Source: Bacillota bacterium (GTDB lineage: Bacteria; Bacillota; Clostridia; Christensenellales; Aristaeellaceae). From it: a DNA stretch of 44,150 nucleotides. Positions 7,296 to 15,925 of the stretch are shown here, piece after piece. How positions within the stretch are numbered: the stretch's first letter is position 1; every line of letters begins with the position of its first letter. The translations under genes were made by a program, and so were the position numbers. The stretch is from the NCBI GenBank assembly GCA_023411395.1, contig JAEYOV010000078.1, positions 1 to 44,150 on the forward strand, written 5' to 3'. A model generated the notes under the pieces. It searched no databases. It was not told the origin of the DNA and saw only the letters and a list, made by a program, of their open reading frames with translations.

Positions 7296-8753
7296 GGCAG
7301 GCACCACATACAGCGCCTCTCCCACACCCTGTAAACTCAAAGCAGGCCGAAGGGCCGGCAGCAGCACGGAGTCGCCTTTTTTCAGTTCCAGAGCGTCGCC
7401 CTCCCAGCTTAAAAGCAGCGAGTCCATGGCGGTCAAAAAGGCAAATCGCCGCGGATCGGGATCAATTTGCAGCTCTCCCGATACATGAAGCCTGTCCAAT
7501 TCAAATACATCGTTTCGCAAAAGCGGCTGAGCACCCACGCCCGGCGTGCGAGGCATGGGATCAAGGCGGAAGGACAAGTCCGCCGCTTCCACCGCCTGCT
7601 TTATGTGCAATGCCCTCTTTTGGCCGCTTGCGTCCTTTCTGTCCCAATCGTAAAAGCGGTAGGTGACGTCGCTGGACTGCTGAATCTCATACAGCAAAAT
7701 CCCCGCGCCGATGGCATGGATGCAACCGGCGGGGATATAGTATACGTCGCCCTCCTTCACCTTCACCCGGCGAAGGTATTTTTCCACCGCCGCACCATCC
7801 TGGGCGGCTTTTTCAAGCTCCTCCCGCGTAACATCCGGCACAAGGCCGTACACCAATTCCGCATCAGGATCCGCCTGGAGGATGACCCAGGCCTCCGTCT
7901 TGCCCAGCTTGCCGTTTTCATGCGCCGCAGCGTATTCATCGTTTGGGTGCACCTGAACACTTAAAGCATCCTTGGCATCCAGCAGCTTCAAAAGGAGGGG
8001 AAACGGCCCCTTGACCTTCGTGCCCTGCAGCTTTTCCCCGTAGGCTGTCAAAATTTCGTGTAGCCCTTCTCCGCCTTCCGTATGGCTTTCCTTGCCGGGG
8101 ATCACGCTGATCTCCAGGCTCTCTCCGGTGCGGTCACTCGGAATATCCTTGCCAAAAAGCGTATTCAGCTTGTTCCCGCCCCAGGGCAGTTCCGGTGCGC
8201 AGCGGTAGTGGGGCTTCATCTTCAAAGGCAAAAGCGGGCAATCATCTTTCAAAGGCATTTCATAGCATTGAAACATTGTCGTCCGGTGGTCAAATTTTAC
8301 CTGGCCCACCTTGCGCATGGGTATGCCTTCATACAAAGCCATGGCCCGCGTGTTTTTCAGGTATGTGTCCAGGCGCAGGCCGTCATAGCCAAGGCCTCTT
8401 GCTATTTCAATCACATGGGCCATGGCTTCCCGGCCCAGGCCTTTGCGCTGGTGAGAGGGATTCACCACCAGCCGGTGCAAAACGGCCGGCCGCACACCGA
8501 AATGCCAATGCAGCGTCAAATACAGGGGATGCTGTTCCTCATTGATGGTGAAAGCGGCCAGAATTTCCCCGCTCTCCTCCATGAGATACATGGACTGCGC
8601 CTTGACATCATCCATGAGCACCGCTTCGCTGGGGTATACTTCCCAGCGCCACTGGTCCAGCCCCTTTTCATCCATATCCCGGATGCTTTTTTCAAAGAGG
8701 CGGCAAAGGGCCGGCACGTCGCATTCCTTGGCTCTTCTCGGATTCAGGCTCAT
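7287..8753 (-). CDS. manA: GNAT acetyltransferase fused to class I mannose-6-phosphate isomerase
   Basis: This 488-residue protein joins two enzymes in one frame. Residues 1-165 are a GNAT acetyltransferase with the acetyl-CoA loop HRLVVNPSHQRKGLG (93-107). Residues about 172-488 are a cupin-type phosphomannose isomerase (fructose-6-phosphate to mannose-6-phosphate), with likely zinc ligands Q267 and H269 (SVQVHPND), E287 (GKTEAW) and H346 (AGCIHAIG). The junction is a short linker near PLKDDCPLLPLKMKP. The isomerase half alone is close to the usual length of the short bacterial ManA. Translation is coupled to the ABC exporter by a 4-base ATGA overlap. The last residues are close to a repeat. 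Function of the GNAT half is unknown; the symbol applies only to the isomerase half. Confidence 0.9.
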   Translation of the reverse strand: MSLNPRRAKECDVPALCRLFEKSIRDMDEKGLDQWRWEVYPSEAVLMDDVKAQSMYLMEESGEILAAFTINEEQHPLYLTLHWHFGVRPAVLHRLVVNPSHQRKGLGREAMAHVIEIARGLGYDGLRLDTYLKNTRAMALYEGIPMRKVGQVKFDHRTTMFQCYEMPLKDDCPLLPLKMKPHYRCAPELPWGGNKLNTLFGKDIPSDRTGESLEISVIPGKESHTEGGEGLHEILTAYGEKLQGTKVKGPFPLLLKLLDAKDALSVQVHPNDEYAAAHENGKLGKTEAWVILQADPDAELVYGLVPDVTREELEKAAQDGAAVEKYLRRVKVKEGDVYYIPAGCIHAIGAGILLYEIQQSSDVTYRFYDWDRKDASGQKRALHIKQAVEAADLSFRLDPMPRTPGVGAQPLLRNDVFELDRLHVSGELQIDPDPRRFAFLTAMDSLLLSWEGDALELKKGDSVLLPALRPALSLQGVGEALYVVPALA

Positions 8754-10519
8754 GAGACCGCCTCCGTATACATGTGGTACAGGCTGTAATAGACGCCTTT
8801 TTGATCCATCAGCTCCGCGTGGGTACCCTGCTCCTCCACGCCTTTGTCGGTGAGCACCCAGATCACCGTGGCATTGCGGATGGTGGTCAGCCGGTGGGCA
8901 ATGGTAAAGGTGGTGCGGCCCTTGGCCAGCGTTTCCAGGGATTTTTGCACGATGCGCTCGCTTTCGTTGTCCAGGGCGGAGGTGGCCTCATCCAGGATCA
9001 GGATGGGCGGATTCTTTAAAAACACGCGGGCGATGGACACCCGCTGCTTCTGCCCGCCGGAAAGCTTTACGCCCCGCTCGCCCACAAAGGTATCGTATCC
9101 ATCCGGCAACTCCTGAATGAACTCATGGGCCCCGGCCTGCCTGGCGGCCTTTTCAACTTCTTCCCTTGTGGCGCCGGGCTTGCCGTAGGCAATGTTCTCA
9201 TACACCGTGCCGGAGAAAAGATAAACCTCCTGCTGCACCATGCCGATGTTTTCCCTAAGGCTCTTTTGGGTAAGGCTTCGAATGTCCTGCCCGTCCACGG
9301 TAATGCGGCCGGAGGTCACATCGTAAAACCTTGGGATCAGGTTGCAAAGCGTTGTTTTTCCGCTGCCGGAAGGGCCCACCAGCGCCACATTTTCCCCGGC
9401 CTTCACGTTCAGGTTCAGGTTGGCCAGCACCTGTTTGCCGTCGTCGGCATAGCCGAAGCTGACGTCTTCAAAGCCGATGTCACCCTTTACGCCTTGGAGC
9501 TCTCCGGCATCCTTGTCATCCTTTATTTCCAGCGGCGCGTCCATGATCTGGCAGAAGCGCTCAATGCCCGTCATGCCCCGCTGGAATTGCTCGGTGAATT
9601 CAACGATGCGGCGGATGGATGTCAAAAGAGTAGATACATACAGTAGATACGCCACAAAATCGCCGGGGGTAATCTGCCCGCCGATGATGAACAGCGCTCC
9701 GACGATCACCACCAGGATGTACATCAGCCCGTCAAAGACGCGGGTGGTGGTATGAAAGCCGGCCATGGCCTTGTAGGCCACCCGCTTGGTCTGCAAAAAC
9801 TGCTGGTTGCCATCCCGGAATTTCTCTTCTTCCATGGGCTCGTTGGCGAAGGATTTCACAACGCGTATGCCCAGCAGGCTGTCCTCCACCTGGGCGTTGA
9901 GTTCCCCCACCTGATGGCGGGTATCCATAAACGCCTTGCGCATGCGCTTGTTGAAGACACGGGCAGCCAGCAACATCAGCGGCAGCAGCGCGAACACCAT
10001 CAGCGTCAGCCAGATGTTCATCCCGGCCAGGATGATAAAGGAGACCGTGATCTTGATGGCGGCGATGAAGAATTCTTCCGGGCAGTGGTGGGCGAACTCC
10101 GTGACCTCAAACAGGTCACCGGTGATGCGGGCCATGATTTGGCCCACCTTTGTATTGCTGTAATAGGAAAAGGACAATTGCTGCAAATGGGCAAACAAAT
10201 CCCGCCGCATGTCGGTTTCGATGCGACTGCCCATGATATGGCCCACAGATGCCATGTAATAGGCCGCCGCGGCGTCGATCAGCCGCAATACGATATACAC
10301 GCCGCCAAGCTTCAGCACGAAGCTGACCGTCAGCCCCGCAAGATCATCTATGGCCTGGTTGGTGATGGCACGCACAATCAGGGGCAGAACAAGCTCACAA
10401 AGCGTGGTCAATGCGGCGCAGACAAGGTCAAAAGCCACGGTGCCTACATAACCTTTATAATATGGCGCAAATCTTCGGATCAGTTTTCCGGTCTTCATGG
10501 TCGTCTTTTGGGATTCCAT
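8750..10519 (-). CDS. ABC exporter, fused membrane and ATPase domains
   Basis: The 589-residue half-transporter has six membrane helices (about 20-305) followed by an ATPase domain: Walker A GPSGSGKTT (382-390), signature LSGGQKQR and Walker B ILILDEATSALD, then the switch histidine in TIAHRL. It resembles MsbA/BmrA-type homodimeric exporters for lipids or drugs; the substrate is not readable. It overlaps the GNAT-ManA gene by 4 bases and lies 42 bases after the anchored protein gene, so it is within a four-gene minus-strand operon. The start at 10519 has AAAGGAAAGGATGG upstream at a rather long distance; ATG at 10498 is an alternative. Confidence 0.93.
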   Translation of the reverse strand: MESQKTTMKTGKLIRRFAPYYKGYVGTVAFDLVCAALTTLCELVLPLIVRAITNQAIDDLAGLTVSFVLKLGGVYIVLRLIDAAAAYYMASVGHIMGSRIETDMRRDLFAHLQQLSFSYYSNTKVGQIMARITGDLFEVTEFAHHCPEEFFIAAIKITVSFIILAGMNIWLTLMVFALLPLMLLAARVFNKRMRKAFMDTRHQVGELNAQVEDSLLGIRVVKSFANEPMEEEKFRDGNQQFLQTKRVAYKAMAGFHTTTRVFDGLMYILVVIVGALFIIGGQITPGDFVAYLLYVSTLLTSIRRIVEFTEQFQRGMTGIERFCQIMDAPLEIKDDKDAGELQGVKGDIGFEDVSFGYADDGKQVLANLNLNVKAGENVALVGPSGSGKTTLCNLIPRFYDVTSGRITVDGQDIRSLTQKSLRENIGMVQQEVYLFSGTVYENIAYGKPGATREEVEKAARQAGAHEFIQELPDGYDTFVGERGVKLSGGQKQRVSIARVFLKNPPILILDEATSALDNESERIVQKSLETLAKGRTTFTIAHRLTTIRNATVIWVLTDKGVEEQGTHAELMDQKGVYYSLYHMYTEAVS

Positions 10520-10561
10520 GGGGAAAGTTCCATCCTTTCCTTTTGTGAAGCAATTTTCTCG

Positions 10562-11185
10562 TCATTCCGGCGGCATTACCAGAATCGCCTGGCGGGAAAT
10601 TTCGCTGAGCGCCTCCTCCGCCATCTTTGGCGCGGTGAAGGCGTAGAGCGCGCTTTCCCCTTTAACGTGCAGGCGCACCGAACTTGCATTTTCCATCCGC
10701 ACGGCGGTCATGCCGGCCAGTGCGGCGGTGAGTGTGTTTTGAAGAGTGAAGCCCCCACCGGGCAAGAGGGAGAAGGCATCGGCAGGATAAATGCTGTGAA
10801 GCGTCAGCGTTTCTCCGTTTTGCGTTTGGTACGTAAGCGTCACAAGCCTTGCAAAGGAGCCTTTGTAAGCCAGATCATTCACCAACCCTCCCGCAAACGC
10901 AAGCTGGGTGTTTGACTGCAGCGCCAGCACAGGCGCCGGAAAGCGTTCCACCAATTGTGCCAAATCATTCAGGGAACCTATCTGCCTGGGCTGCTCAGCG
11001 GAAAGAACCACAGCAGGGGCAGGGGTCAACGCCGGTGCCTGCTGATCTGCCGGCACCTCCGCCAGGATCACGGCCAGATAAAACGCGCCGATGCATACCA
11101 GAGCCAGCAAGGCAAGAAGCACACGTTCCAGCACCTTGCGCAGCAAGGCGCTCATTCTGTTTTGTTTGATCGGTTTTCTTGGCAT
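10562..11185 (-). CDS. Hypothetical membrane-anchored protein
   Basis: I do not recognise this 207-residue protein. It has a basic N-terminus, one strong hydrophobic helix (about 22-42, ending LAEV) and then an extracytoplasmic part rich in A, L and T, starting with a proline/alanine linker (about 45-60). The soluble part could form a single small alpha/beta domain. It is probably a membrane-anchored exported protein. The ATG is preceded by CAGGAGA, and only 12 bases separate it from the stop of the zinc-ribbon gene upstream, so the two are co-transcribed, followed by the ABC exporter. Confidence 0.7.
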   Translation of the reverse strand: MPRKPIKQNRMSALLRKVLERVLLALLALVCIGAFYLAVILAEVPADQQAPALTPAPAVVLSAEQPRQIGSLNDLAQLVERFPAPVLALQSNTQLAFAGGLVNDLAYKGSFARLVTLTYQTQNGETLTLHSIYPADAFSLLPGGGFTLQNTLTAALAGMTAVRMENASSVRLHVKGESALYAFTAPKMAEEALSEISRQAILVMPPE

Positions 11186-11197
11186 CGGTCTCTCCTG

Positions 11198-11974
11198 TCA
11201 GATTTTAAACTGTTCCGCAAAAGTACCCAGCGCCTCGTCCAAATAAGCGGTCTCACCCTGAAATTCCTGGCCATAAGCCTTATAAAAGGCGCCGGAAAGC
11301 ATATCACGCTGATCGTTTGAAAGCAACGGTTCCTTCATCATGCAGCAGAGCATTTGCGCCGCGGGGGCGGCCAGCAGCCGGGCGGGTTTTCCGGCCGGCG
11401 CAAAGCCGAAAAAGGGCTTCATGTAGCGGCTGCTGCCACGAAGAAACAGGTGGATGTACTCACCGGACAGCGAAGTCAGATAATCCTTAAGGAACGCCTG
11501 GCCATCAGGAGCCATTTCCATGGCCTTTACGAGCCGGTCCTCCAAGAACAGTTCCCGGATCATATCTTCCCGCTGGGCGGGCGGATGGCCTTCCGGTTCC
11601 TCAAACGCGTGCAAAAGGTAGCATTTAATCACGGAAAAATCCAGCTTGCGCCTGTCCCGCTCGTGCAGCCTGCCATGAAGCAGCAGCGCTTTTTGCACCT
11701 GCAGATTGCCGGGAGCCGCCTCCTCCGCTTTTAACAGCAGCGCGTACCGTTTGATGGGGTCGCTTTCCTCCTGCGCCCGGCGCAGCAGCGCGGAAACATC
11801 TTCCCCATCAGGAGGGGCCTGCCTGGCCGGCGCGGATGACACCGTCAGGAATACCGCCTGGCCGTTCTTCTGCGGCGTAAGCGTCACCGCGCAATAGGGG
11901 CAGGAAAAAGGGACAAGCTCCCTTTCCGCCTCGATATCCATCCGGCCGCCGCAGCCGGGGCAGATGAGCGGCAT
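11198..11974 (-). CDS. Hypothetical protein with N-terminal zinc ribbon
   Basis: With the start at 11974 the protein has 258 residues. It opens MPLICPGCGGRMD and continues to FSCPYCAV, so four cysteines (two CxxC pairs about 20 residues apart) form a zinc ribbon. The remaining 200 residues are helical, with segments such as DPIKRYALLLKAEEAAPGN that look like tetratricopeptide-type helices. I know of no assigned function; proteins of this plan are common single-copy hypotheticals in Clostridia. I moved the start from the longest frame (12022) because GGGAGGG sits about 10 bases before ATG 11974. An extended -10 box TGGTATACT (-10 at 12011-12016) lies upstream. Confidence 0.7.
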   Translation of the reverse strand: MPLICPGCGGRMDIEAERELVPFSCPYCAVTLTPQKNGQAVFLTVSSAPARQAPPDGEDVSALLRRAQEESDPIKRYALLLKAEEAAPGNLQVQKALLLHGRLHERDRRKLDFSVIKCYLLHAFEEPEGHPPAQREDMIRELFLEDRLVKAMEMAPDGQAFLKDYLTSLSGEYIHLFLRGSSRYMKPFFGFAPAGKPARLLAAPAAQMLCCMMKEPLLSNDQRDMLSGAFYKAYGQEFQGETAYLDEALGTFAEQFKI

Positions 11975-12030
11975 CACATGGAAGCCCTCCCTTCCCGTAT
12001 CCTGCCTGTCAGTATACCACAAAAAACGAT

Positions 12031-12654
12031 TCAGCGCTTCTTCGGTTTCGTTTTATATACCGCCATGCGGTTCTTCAGCGCTTTTTCCCCGGCCACGGAA
12101 TAGCCGAAAAAGCCCAGCACGTCACCCAGCGCCTGATAGACGCCATGGTTGTAGGCCACCAGCCCTGCCGTATCCAGGCGCAGGGATCCCTTTTCATCCT
12201 TGAAGGCGGTGCGGGCCGCCACTCCGACGATGCGGGCCAGGAACAGGTCGTGGCTGCCCAGGGACAAAACCTTTTCCACGCGGCAGCACAGATAGGCCGG
12301 GGCTTCCTGCAAAGCGGGAGCGTGCGCAAGGGGCGGCGCGGGGATGGCGTTAAGGTTGCAGGCGGCAAACTTGTCCATATCCCGCCCGCTTTTCACACCG
12401 CAAAAATCAGCCGCCTTGGCCAAACGTTGATCCACCAGGTTGACCACAAACTCCCCCGTAGATTCAATGAGGCCGTAGGAATAGCGGCTCTTGCGTACGC
12501 TGATGGACAACATGGGCGGGTCGGAGCAAACCGTGCCGGCCCATGCCAGGGTGATCAGGTTGGGGTTTCCCTCCCGTCCGGCGCAGCTCACCAGCACCAC
12601 TGGCACCGGCGCCAGGAGCGGGCAGGGGTCAATGGCAAAAAAATCGGGATGCAT
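12031..12654 (-). CDS. Flavin reductase-like FMN-binding protein
   Basis: The 207-residue protein belongs to the flavin reductase-like split beta-barrel family that binds FMN: the stretch ITLAWAGTVCSDPPMLSISV (about 33-52) and the following GEFVVNLV are typical. Members either reduce free flavin for a monooxygenase or serve as electron-transfer flavoproteins; neither partner is evident here. Start 12654 is set by AAAGGAG 9 bases upstream; the longer frame to 12762 lacks a ribosome site. It lies 56 bases before the zinc-ribbon gene on the same strand and could be transcribed with it. Confidence 0.88.
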   Translation of the reverse strand: MHPDFFAIDPCPLLAPVPVVLVSCAGREGNPNLITLAWAGTVCSDPPMLSISVRKSRYSYGLIESTGEFVVNLVDQRLAKAADFCGVKSGRDMDKFAACNLNAIPAPPLAHAPALQEAPAYLCCRVEKVLSLGSHDLFLARIVGVAARTAFKDEKGSLRLDTAGLVAYNHGVYQALGDVLGFFGYSVAGEKALKNRMAVYKTKPKKR

Positions 12655-12881
12655 AGACGGCTCCTTTCTTTGAAACAGGCAGGGTATTGGAGATGTGACA
12701 GGATTATGCCCCGTTGTAAAACATTGGGTTCCTGTAAGATGATATGAGTGTCCATTCGGCAAAAATTTTGAAATTTCCTTTCATCCCGCAAAATATCCGT
12801 TGGCGCCGGCTCATCCAAAATGCCCAGGGTAATCAAGGAATTTGCCCCTTGGGCAAGGATCCGGAAAGGCATAGCCCCCCG

Positions 12882-12911
12882 TTGCAGGGGCAGACGGAAA
12901 TAGTGTACAAT
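12882..12911 (+). promoter_or_regulatory. Possible sigma-A promoter of the AEC transporter
   Basis: TTGCAG (12882-12887), 18-base spacer, TACAAT (12906-12911), 45 bases before the ATG. The -35 is weak. Confidence 0.4.
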
Positions 12912-12955
12912 GAAGGGCATGAGCGTGTCAACGCGTTCGGTTAAGGGGTGCGTTT

Positions 12956-13846
12956 ATGGTTGTGACCCAGGTGGCCGTATTATTTTTATTGATGGCGCTG
13001 GGGTATTTTGCCGCCCGGAGTCGTATTCTGGATAGAGGCGCTTTCGAAGGGCTGAACAAGCTGGTCTTATTTTTTACCTTGCCGTGCCTGACGTTTGCCA
13101 AGCTTCAAAGGGATGCGGCGCCCGGCCAGATGGGTGAACTGGCGGAAACATTTCTGATCGCCATGGTCAGCATGTTCGCGTGCGGCGCCGTTGCGATGCT
13201 GTACACCAGGAAGGAGCCTTCCGCCCGCCGGGCGGTATTCACCCATATGGCCATGTTCTCCAACTGCGGGTATATGGGCTATCCCCTGATCCTGGCAGCC
13301 TTGGGCGAAGAAAAGATGATCTATGCCGTCATGTATGTGGCCGCCTTCAACCTTTTGACATGGACGGTTGGCGTATACCTGTATGCGGGCAAATCGGGGC
13401 TCTCGCTGAAAAAAGCGCTTTTGAACCCCACGCTGATCGCCGTTACGCTGGGGATACTGTGCTTTGCCTTCTCCATCCGCCTGCCCAAAATACCGCTTGG
13501 GGCCATGAATATGCTGGGCGATACCACCACGCCCCTGGCGATGGTCGTCATCGGCGGGAGGCTGGCGGACCTTGCTCCCGCGGATCTGAAGGATGGCATG
13601 CTGCTCTTTTCCTGCCTGATGCGCCTTGTCATCTTTCCATTGGCGATTTGGTACATATTGCTGCTGCTGCGCGTGCCGCAGGGCGTGCGGGAGGCGGTGT
13701 TTGTATGCTCCGCCATGCCTGGCGCCACTGCCACAGCCATGCAGGCGGAATATTACAAGGGCGATGGCCGGCTGGGCTCCCGAAGCGTGGCGGTGAGCAC
13801 GGCGCTGTCGGTGTTGACCATTCCGGCGATACTGTTATTGCTGTAA
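12956..13846 (+). CDS. AEC-family transporter (auxin efflux carrier fold)
   Basis: The 296-residue protein has ten predicted membrane helices in two inverted halves. The family hallmark of a helix broken by proline and glycine is seen at NCGYMGYPL (about 103-111) in the first half and in the MPGATATAMQAEYY region (about 255-268) in the second. AEC proteins export or exchange organic anions such as malate; substrate is unknown. The start ATG follows AAGGGG. The downstream phosphoesterase begins 19 bases later, so the two probably form an operon. Confidence 0.9.
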   Translation: MVVTQVAVLFLLMALGYFAARSRILDRGAFEGLNKLVLFFTLPCLTFAKLQRDAAPGQMGELAETFLIAMVSMFACGAVAMLYTRKEPSARRAVFTHMAMFSNCGYMGYPLILAALGEEKMIYAVMYVAAFNLLTWTVGVYLYAGKSGLSLKKALLNPTLIAVTLGILCFAFSIRLPKIPLGAMNMLGDTTTPLAMVVIGGRLADLAPADLKDGMLLFSCLMRLVIFPLAIWYILLLLRVPQGVREAVFVCSAMPGATATAMQAEYYKGDGRLGSRSVAVSTALSVLTIPAILLLL

Positions 13847-13865
13847 GGACAAGGGGGGATGACGC

Positions 13866-14735
13866 TTGGCCCGCGGAAAGCACCGCAGGGGGGGCTGCTG
13901 CCTGAGCCGGCTGATCGGGTTTGCTCTTTTGATTTTCGTACTGATCTATCCCTTTTACCAGGCAAGAACGCTGTATGTGGAGACGAAAACGCTGGAGGTA
14001 AACGGCCTTGACCGGGCGCTGGACGGGCTGACCATCGTCTATGTGTCGGACATCCACCAAGGTCCCTTTTTCTCCCAAGGCCGTGTAAATGCGTTGATTG
14101 CCCAAATCAATGCCCTGAACGCGGATCTGGTGCTGCTGGGCGGCGATTATGCCGAAGATTCGGATGGAGCGATCGCTTTTTTCAAAAGCATGCCCAAAAT
14201 ACAGGCCCGGCGGCTGGTGGCGGGCGTGGTGGGCAACCATGACCGCACCGTGCCGGAAAGCAACCTGAACGCGCTGCAAAGCGCCATGTTAAGTGCCGGC
14301 GTATTGCCGCTGGTGAACGCCGTCAAAGAGGTGCGGGTGGGCGATTCAGCACTGTACCTGTGCGGGGTGGACGACTACAACAACGGCCACCCGCAAACAG
14401 GCCAGGTTGCCTATCCCATGCGGGAGGATGATTTCGTGATCTTCCTCACCCATTCGCCGGATAATTTGCCGGAGGCCTTCACAACCCAAAATGGCGAGGG
14501 CGCCACCAATTGGTTTGACCTGGCGCTGTGCGGCCACACCCATGGCGGACAGGTGACGTTCTTTGGCAGGCCCATGTTCCGCACCTTCACCCGGGTATCC
14601 GACCGGTATCTTTCCGGCTGGGTTCAGGAGAACCGGGCGAATATCCTTGTCTCCAACGGCGTGGGCACCTCCTGGGTGCCGGTAAGACTGTTCGCTCCGC
14701 CGCAATTGCACGTGATCACGCTGAAGCGGAAGTAG
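13866..14735 (+). CDS. Membrane-anchored metallophosphoesterase (YkuE-like)
   Basis: This 289-residue protein has an N-terminal membrane anchor (about 15-35) and a calcineurin-like phosphoesterase domain. The metal-ligand motifs are in order: DIHQG (about 59-63), GGDYAED (about 93-99), GNHDR (about 122-126), and GHTHGG (about 225-230). The start codon is TTG at 13866, chosen because GGGGGG lies 8 bases upstream and the hydrophobic anchor would be lost with later starts. Relatives act on UDP-linked or phospholipid substrates at the envelope. It ends 2 bases from the convergent DUF4363 gene. Confidence 0.88.
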   Translation: MARGKHRRGGCCLSRLIGFALLIFVLIYPFYQARTLYVETKTLEVNGLDRALDGLTIVYVSDIHQGPFFSQGRVNALIAQINALNADLVLLGGDYAEDSDGAIAFFKSMPKIQARRLVAGVVGNHDRTVPESNLNALQSAMLSAGVLPLVNAVKEVRVGDSALYLCGVDDYNNGHPQTGQVAYPMREDDFVIFLTHSPDNLPEAFTTQNGEGATNWFDLALCGHTHGGQVTFFGRPMFRTFTRVSDRYLSGWVQENRANILVSNGVGTSWVPVRLFAPPQLHVITLKRK

Positions 14736-14737
14736 TG

Positions 14738-15121
14738 TCATAGGATATTGCCGATAACCAGCGAATCCCGGTGATAGATATGGCGCAGCGTTTCGCCCAG
14801 CTCCGCGCTTGTAATGAGGCTCTGGGGCTTGTCCTGCACCTCAATGGCAGCGGTCAGTTGTTCCAGGGACAAACTCACGTCGTCCGTGTCCTCATGATGA
14901 ACCCAGATCTGCAGCCACTGACACGTTTCTTTCCATTCGTTCTTCATGGCATCCACAGTGCGCTTGGCCTGCTCCCAATCTTCCTTGCGGATGCTTTCTT
15001 CCGCCGCGGCCAGGTCCTGGGAAAACTCACGGGAGATTTTGGCACTGATGGTGGTGGAGGCGATGCCTACTGCAACAATGGTGATAGCCAGTATGATGAT
15101 GGTCCATAACGTTCCCTTCAT
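14738..15121 (-). CDS. DUF4363 family protein
   Basis: The 127-residue protein has an N-terminal membrane segment (about 5-25) followed by a helical extracytoplasmic domain rich in acidic and tryptophan residues (KEDWEQAK, NEWKETCQWLQIW). It matches what I know of DUF4363, a small clostridial family usually encoded next to DUF421 proteins, as here. It begins 3 bases after the DUF421 stop codon, with GGATGGTGA as ribosome site. Its expression should follow the forespore promoter of DUF421. A role at the spore membrane is inferred from the promoter and partner, not shown. Confidence 0.8.
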   Translation of the reverse strand: MKGTLWTIIILAITIVAVGIASTTISAKISREFSQDLAAAEESIRKEDWEQAKRTVDAMKNEWKETCQWLQIWVHHEDTDDVSLSLEQLTAAIEVQDKPQSLITSAELGETLRHIYHRDSLVIGNIL

Positions 15122-15124
15122 ACG

Positions 15125-15847
15125 TCACCATCCTATCCCGCCAGGAGGTGCAGCGTCTACAAGCAGCGATTGTTCGGAGCGCCTGCCCTGAATAAACATT
15201 TTGCCACTGGTATCCACACTGCACAAAAGCACATCCTTGCAGGATGCAAAGCCGTGGTGTTTTAGCGTGTTTAAAAGCCACTCCTCCGGGATTTTCCCCG
15301 CCGTGAGGTTCTTTTTCTCAATGACGCCATCCAACACCAGCGTCATGGGAAGGCCTTCGCAGCCTGTGGCAATAGACAAGTCCTCCGGCGTGACGGGGCG
15401 TTTTCCCGCCTTGGGAAAAACATTGACTTTGCCGCTGGTTTCCACAATGGCTGTACCCACATCGGAGGGGTTGAGCACGCCGCCGGCACGCAGTTCCTCC
15501 AGCAGGTCGTTGAGGTTCATGCACAGCTTTTCCAGCTCTTTGGCCTGGATTACGCCATTTTTGATGAGCACGGTCGGCTTGCCGCTGAAAATTTCACGCA
15601 AGGTTTGACTTTTCATGGAGATCAGCGCGAACAGCCCATGGAGCACCGTAAGCCCCATCATGGGCACGATACCATATAAAAGCGGTATCCCCACATCTGC
15701 CATAGGCGTAACGGCCAGGTCTGCAATCAGAATGGTTACCACCAGTTCAAATGGCTGCAATTGACCTACCTGCCGCTTGCCCATGATCCGAACAAAGACA
15801 ACAGCCAGCAAAAATAAAACCACCGAACGTAAAAATACGGTCAGCAT
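15125..15847 (-). CDS. DUF421 family membrane protein (YetF-type)
   Basis: The 240-residue protein has three N-terminal membrane helices (about 2-80), with the family motif RIMGKRQVGQLQPFELVV (20-37), followed by the soluble DUF421 region. That region contains KPTVLIKNGVIQ and the second-half KLCMNLNDLLEELR segment. In bacilli, DUF421 proteins are linked to the spore inner membrane, and one (2Duf) raises spore heat resistance. Here the gene follows a perfect sigma-G-type promoter at 15876-15905, supporting forespore expression. The ATG follows AGGGAGGATGTC. It is divergent from the LD-carboxypeptidase gene. Confidence 0.9.
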   Translation of the reverse strand: MLTVFLRSVVLFLLAVVFVRIMGKRQVGQLQPFELVVTILIADLAVTPMADVGIPLLYGIVPMMGLTVLHGLFALISMKSQTLREIFSGKPTVLIKNGVIQAKELEKLCMNLNDLLEELRAGGVLNPSDVGTAIVETSGKVNVFPKAGKRPVTPEDLSIATGCEGLPMTLVLDGVIEKKNLTAGKIPEEWLLNTLKHHGFASCKDVLLCSVDTSGKMFIQGRRSEQSLLVDAAPPGGIGW

Positions 15848-15875
15848 GACATCCTCCCTGATATCTCTACGGTCC

Positions 15876-15905
15876 TAGTATGGGCCCGGAAAGGGAGAGC
15901 CATGC
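15876..15905 (-). promoter_or_regulatory. Forespore (sigma-G type) promoter of DUF421-DUF4363
   Basis: On the minus strand: GCATG (15905-15901), 18-base spacer, CATACTA (15882-15876). This fits the sigma-G consensus GMATR-N17/18-CATNHTA at every position. The transcript would start near 15869, about 22 bases before the ATG. It overlaps the first possible ATG (15902) of the divergent LD-carboxypeptidase. Confidence 0.75.
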
Positions 15906-15925
15906 AAAGAAGGGAGACGATTGCC

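Noticed and set aside
7169..7666. A 165-codon plus-strand frame over the hairpin cluster
   Set aside because: It is built from repeat sequence and the antisense of the ManA domain, with a proline/arginine-rich composition and no homology I can see.
9752..10915. A 387-codon open frame on the plus strand
   Set aside because: It lies opposite the ABC exporter, has high His/Gln content typical of an antisense shadow, and lacks a ribosome site and family motifs.
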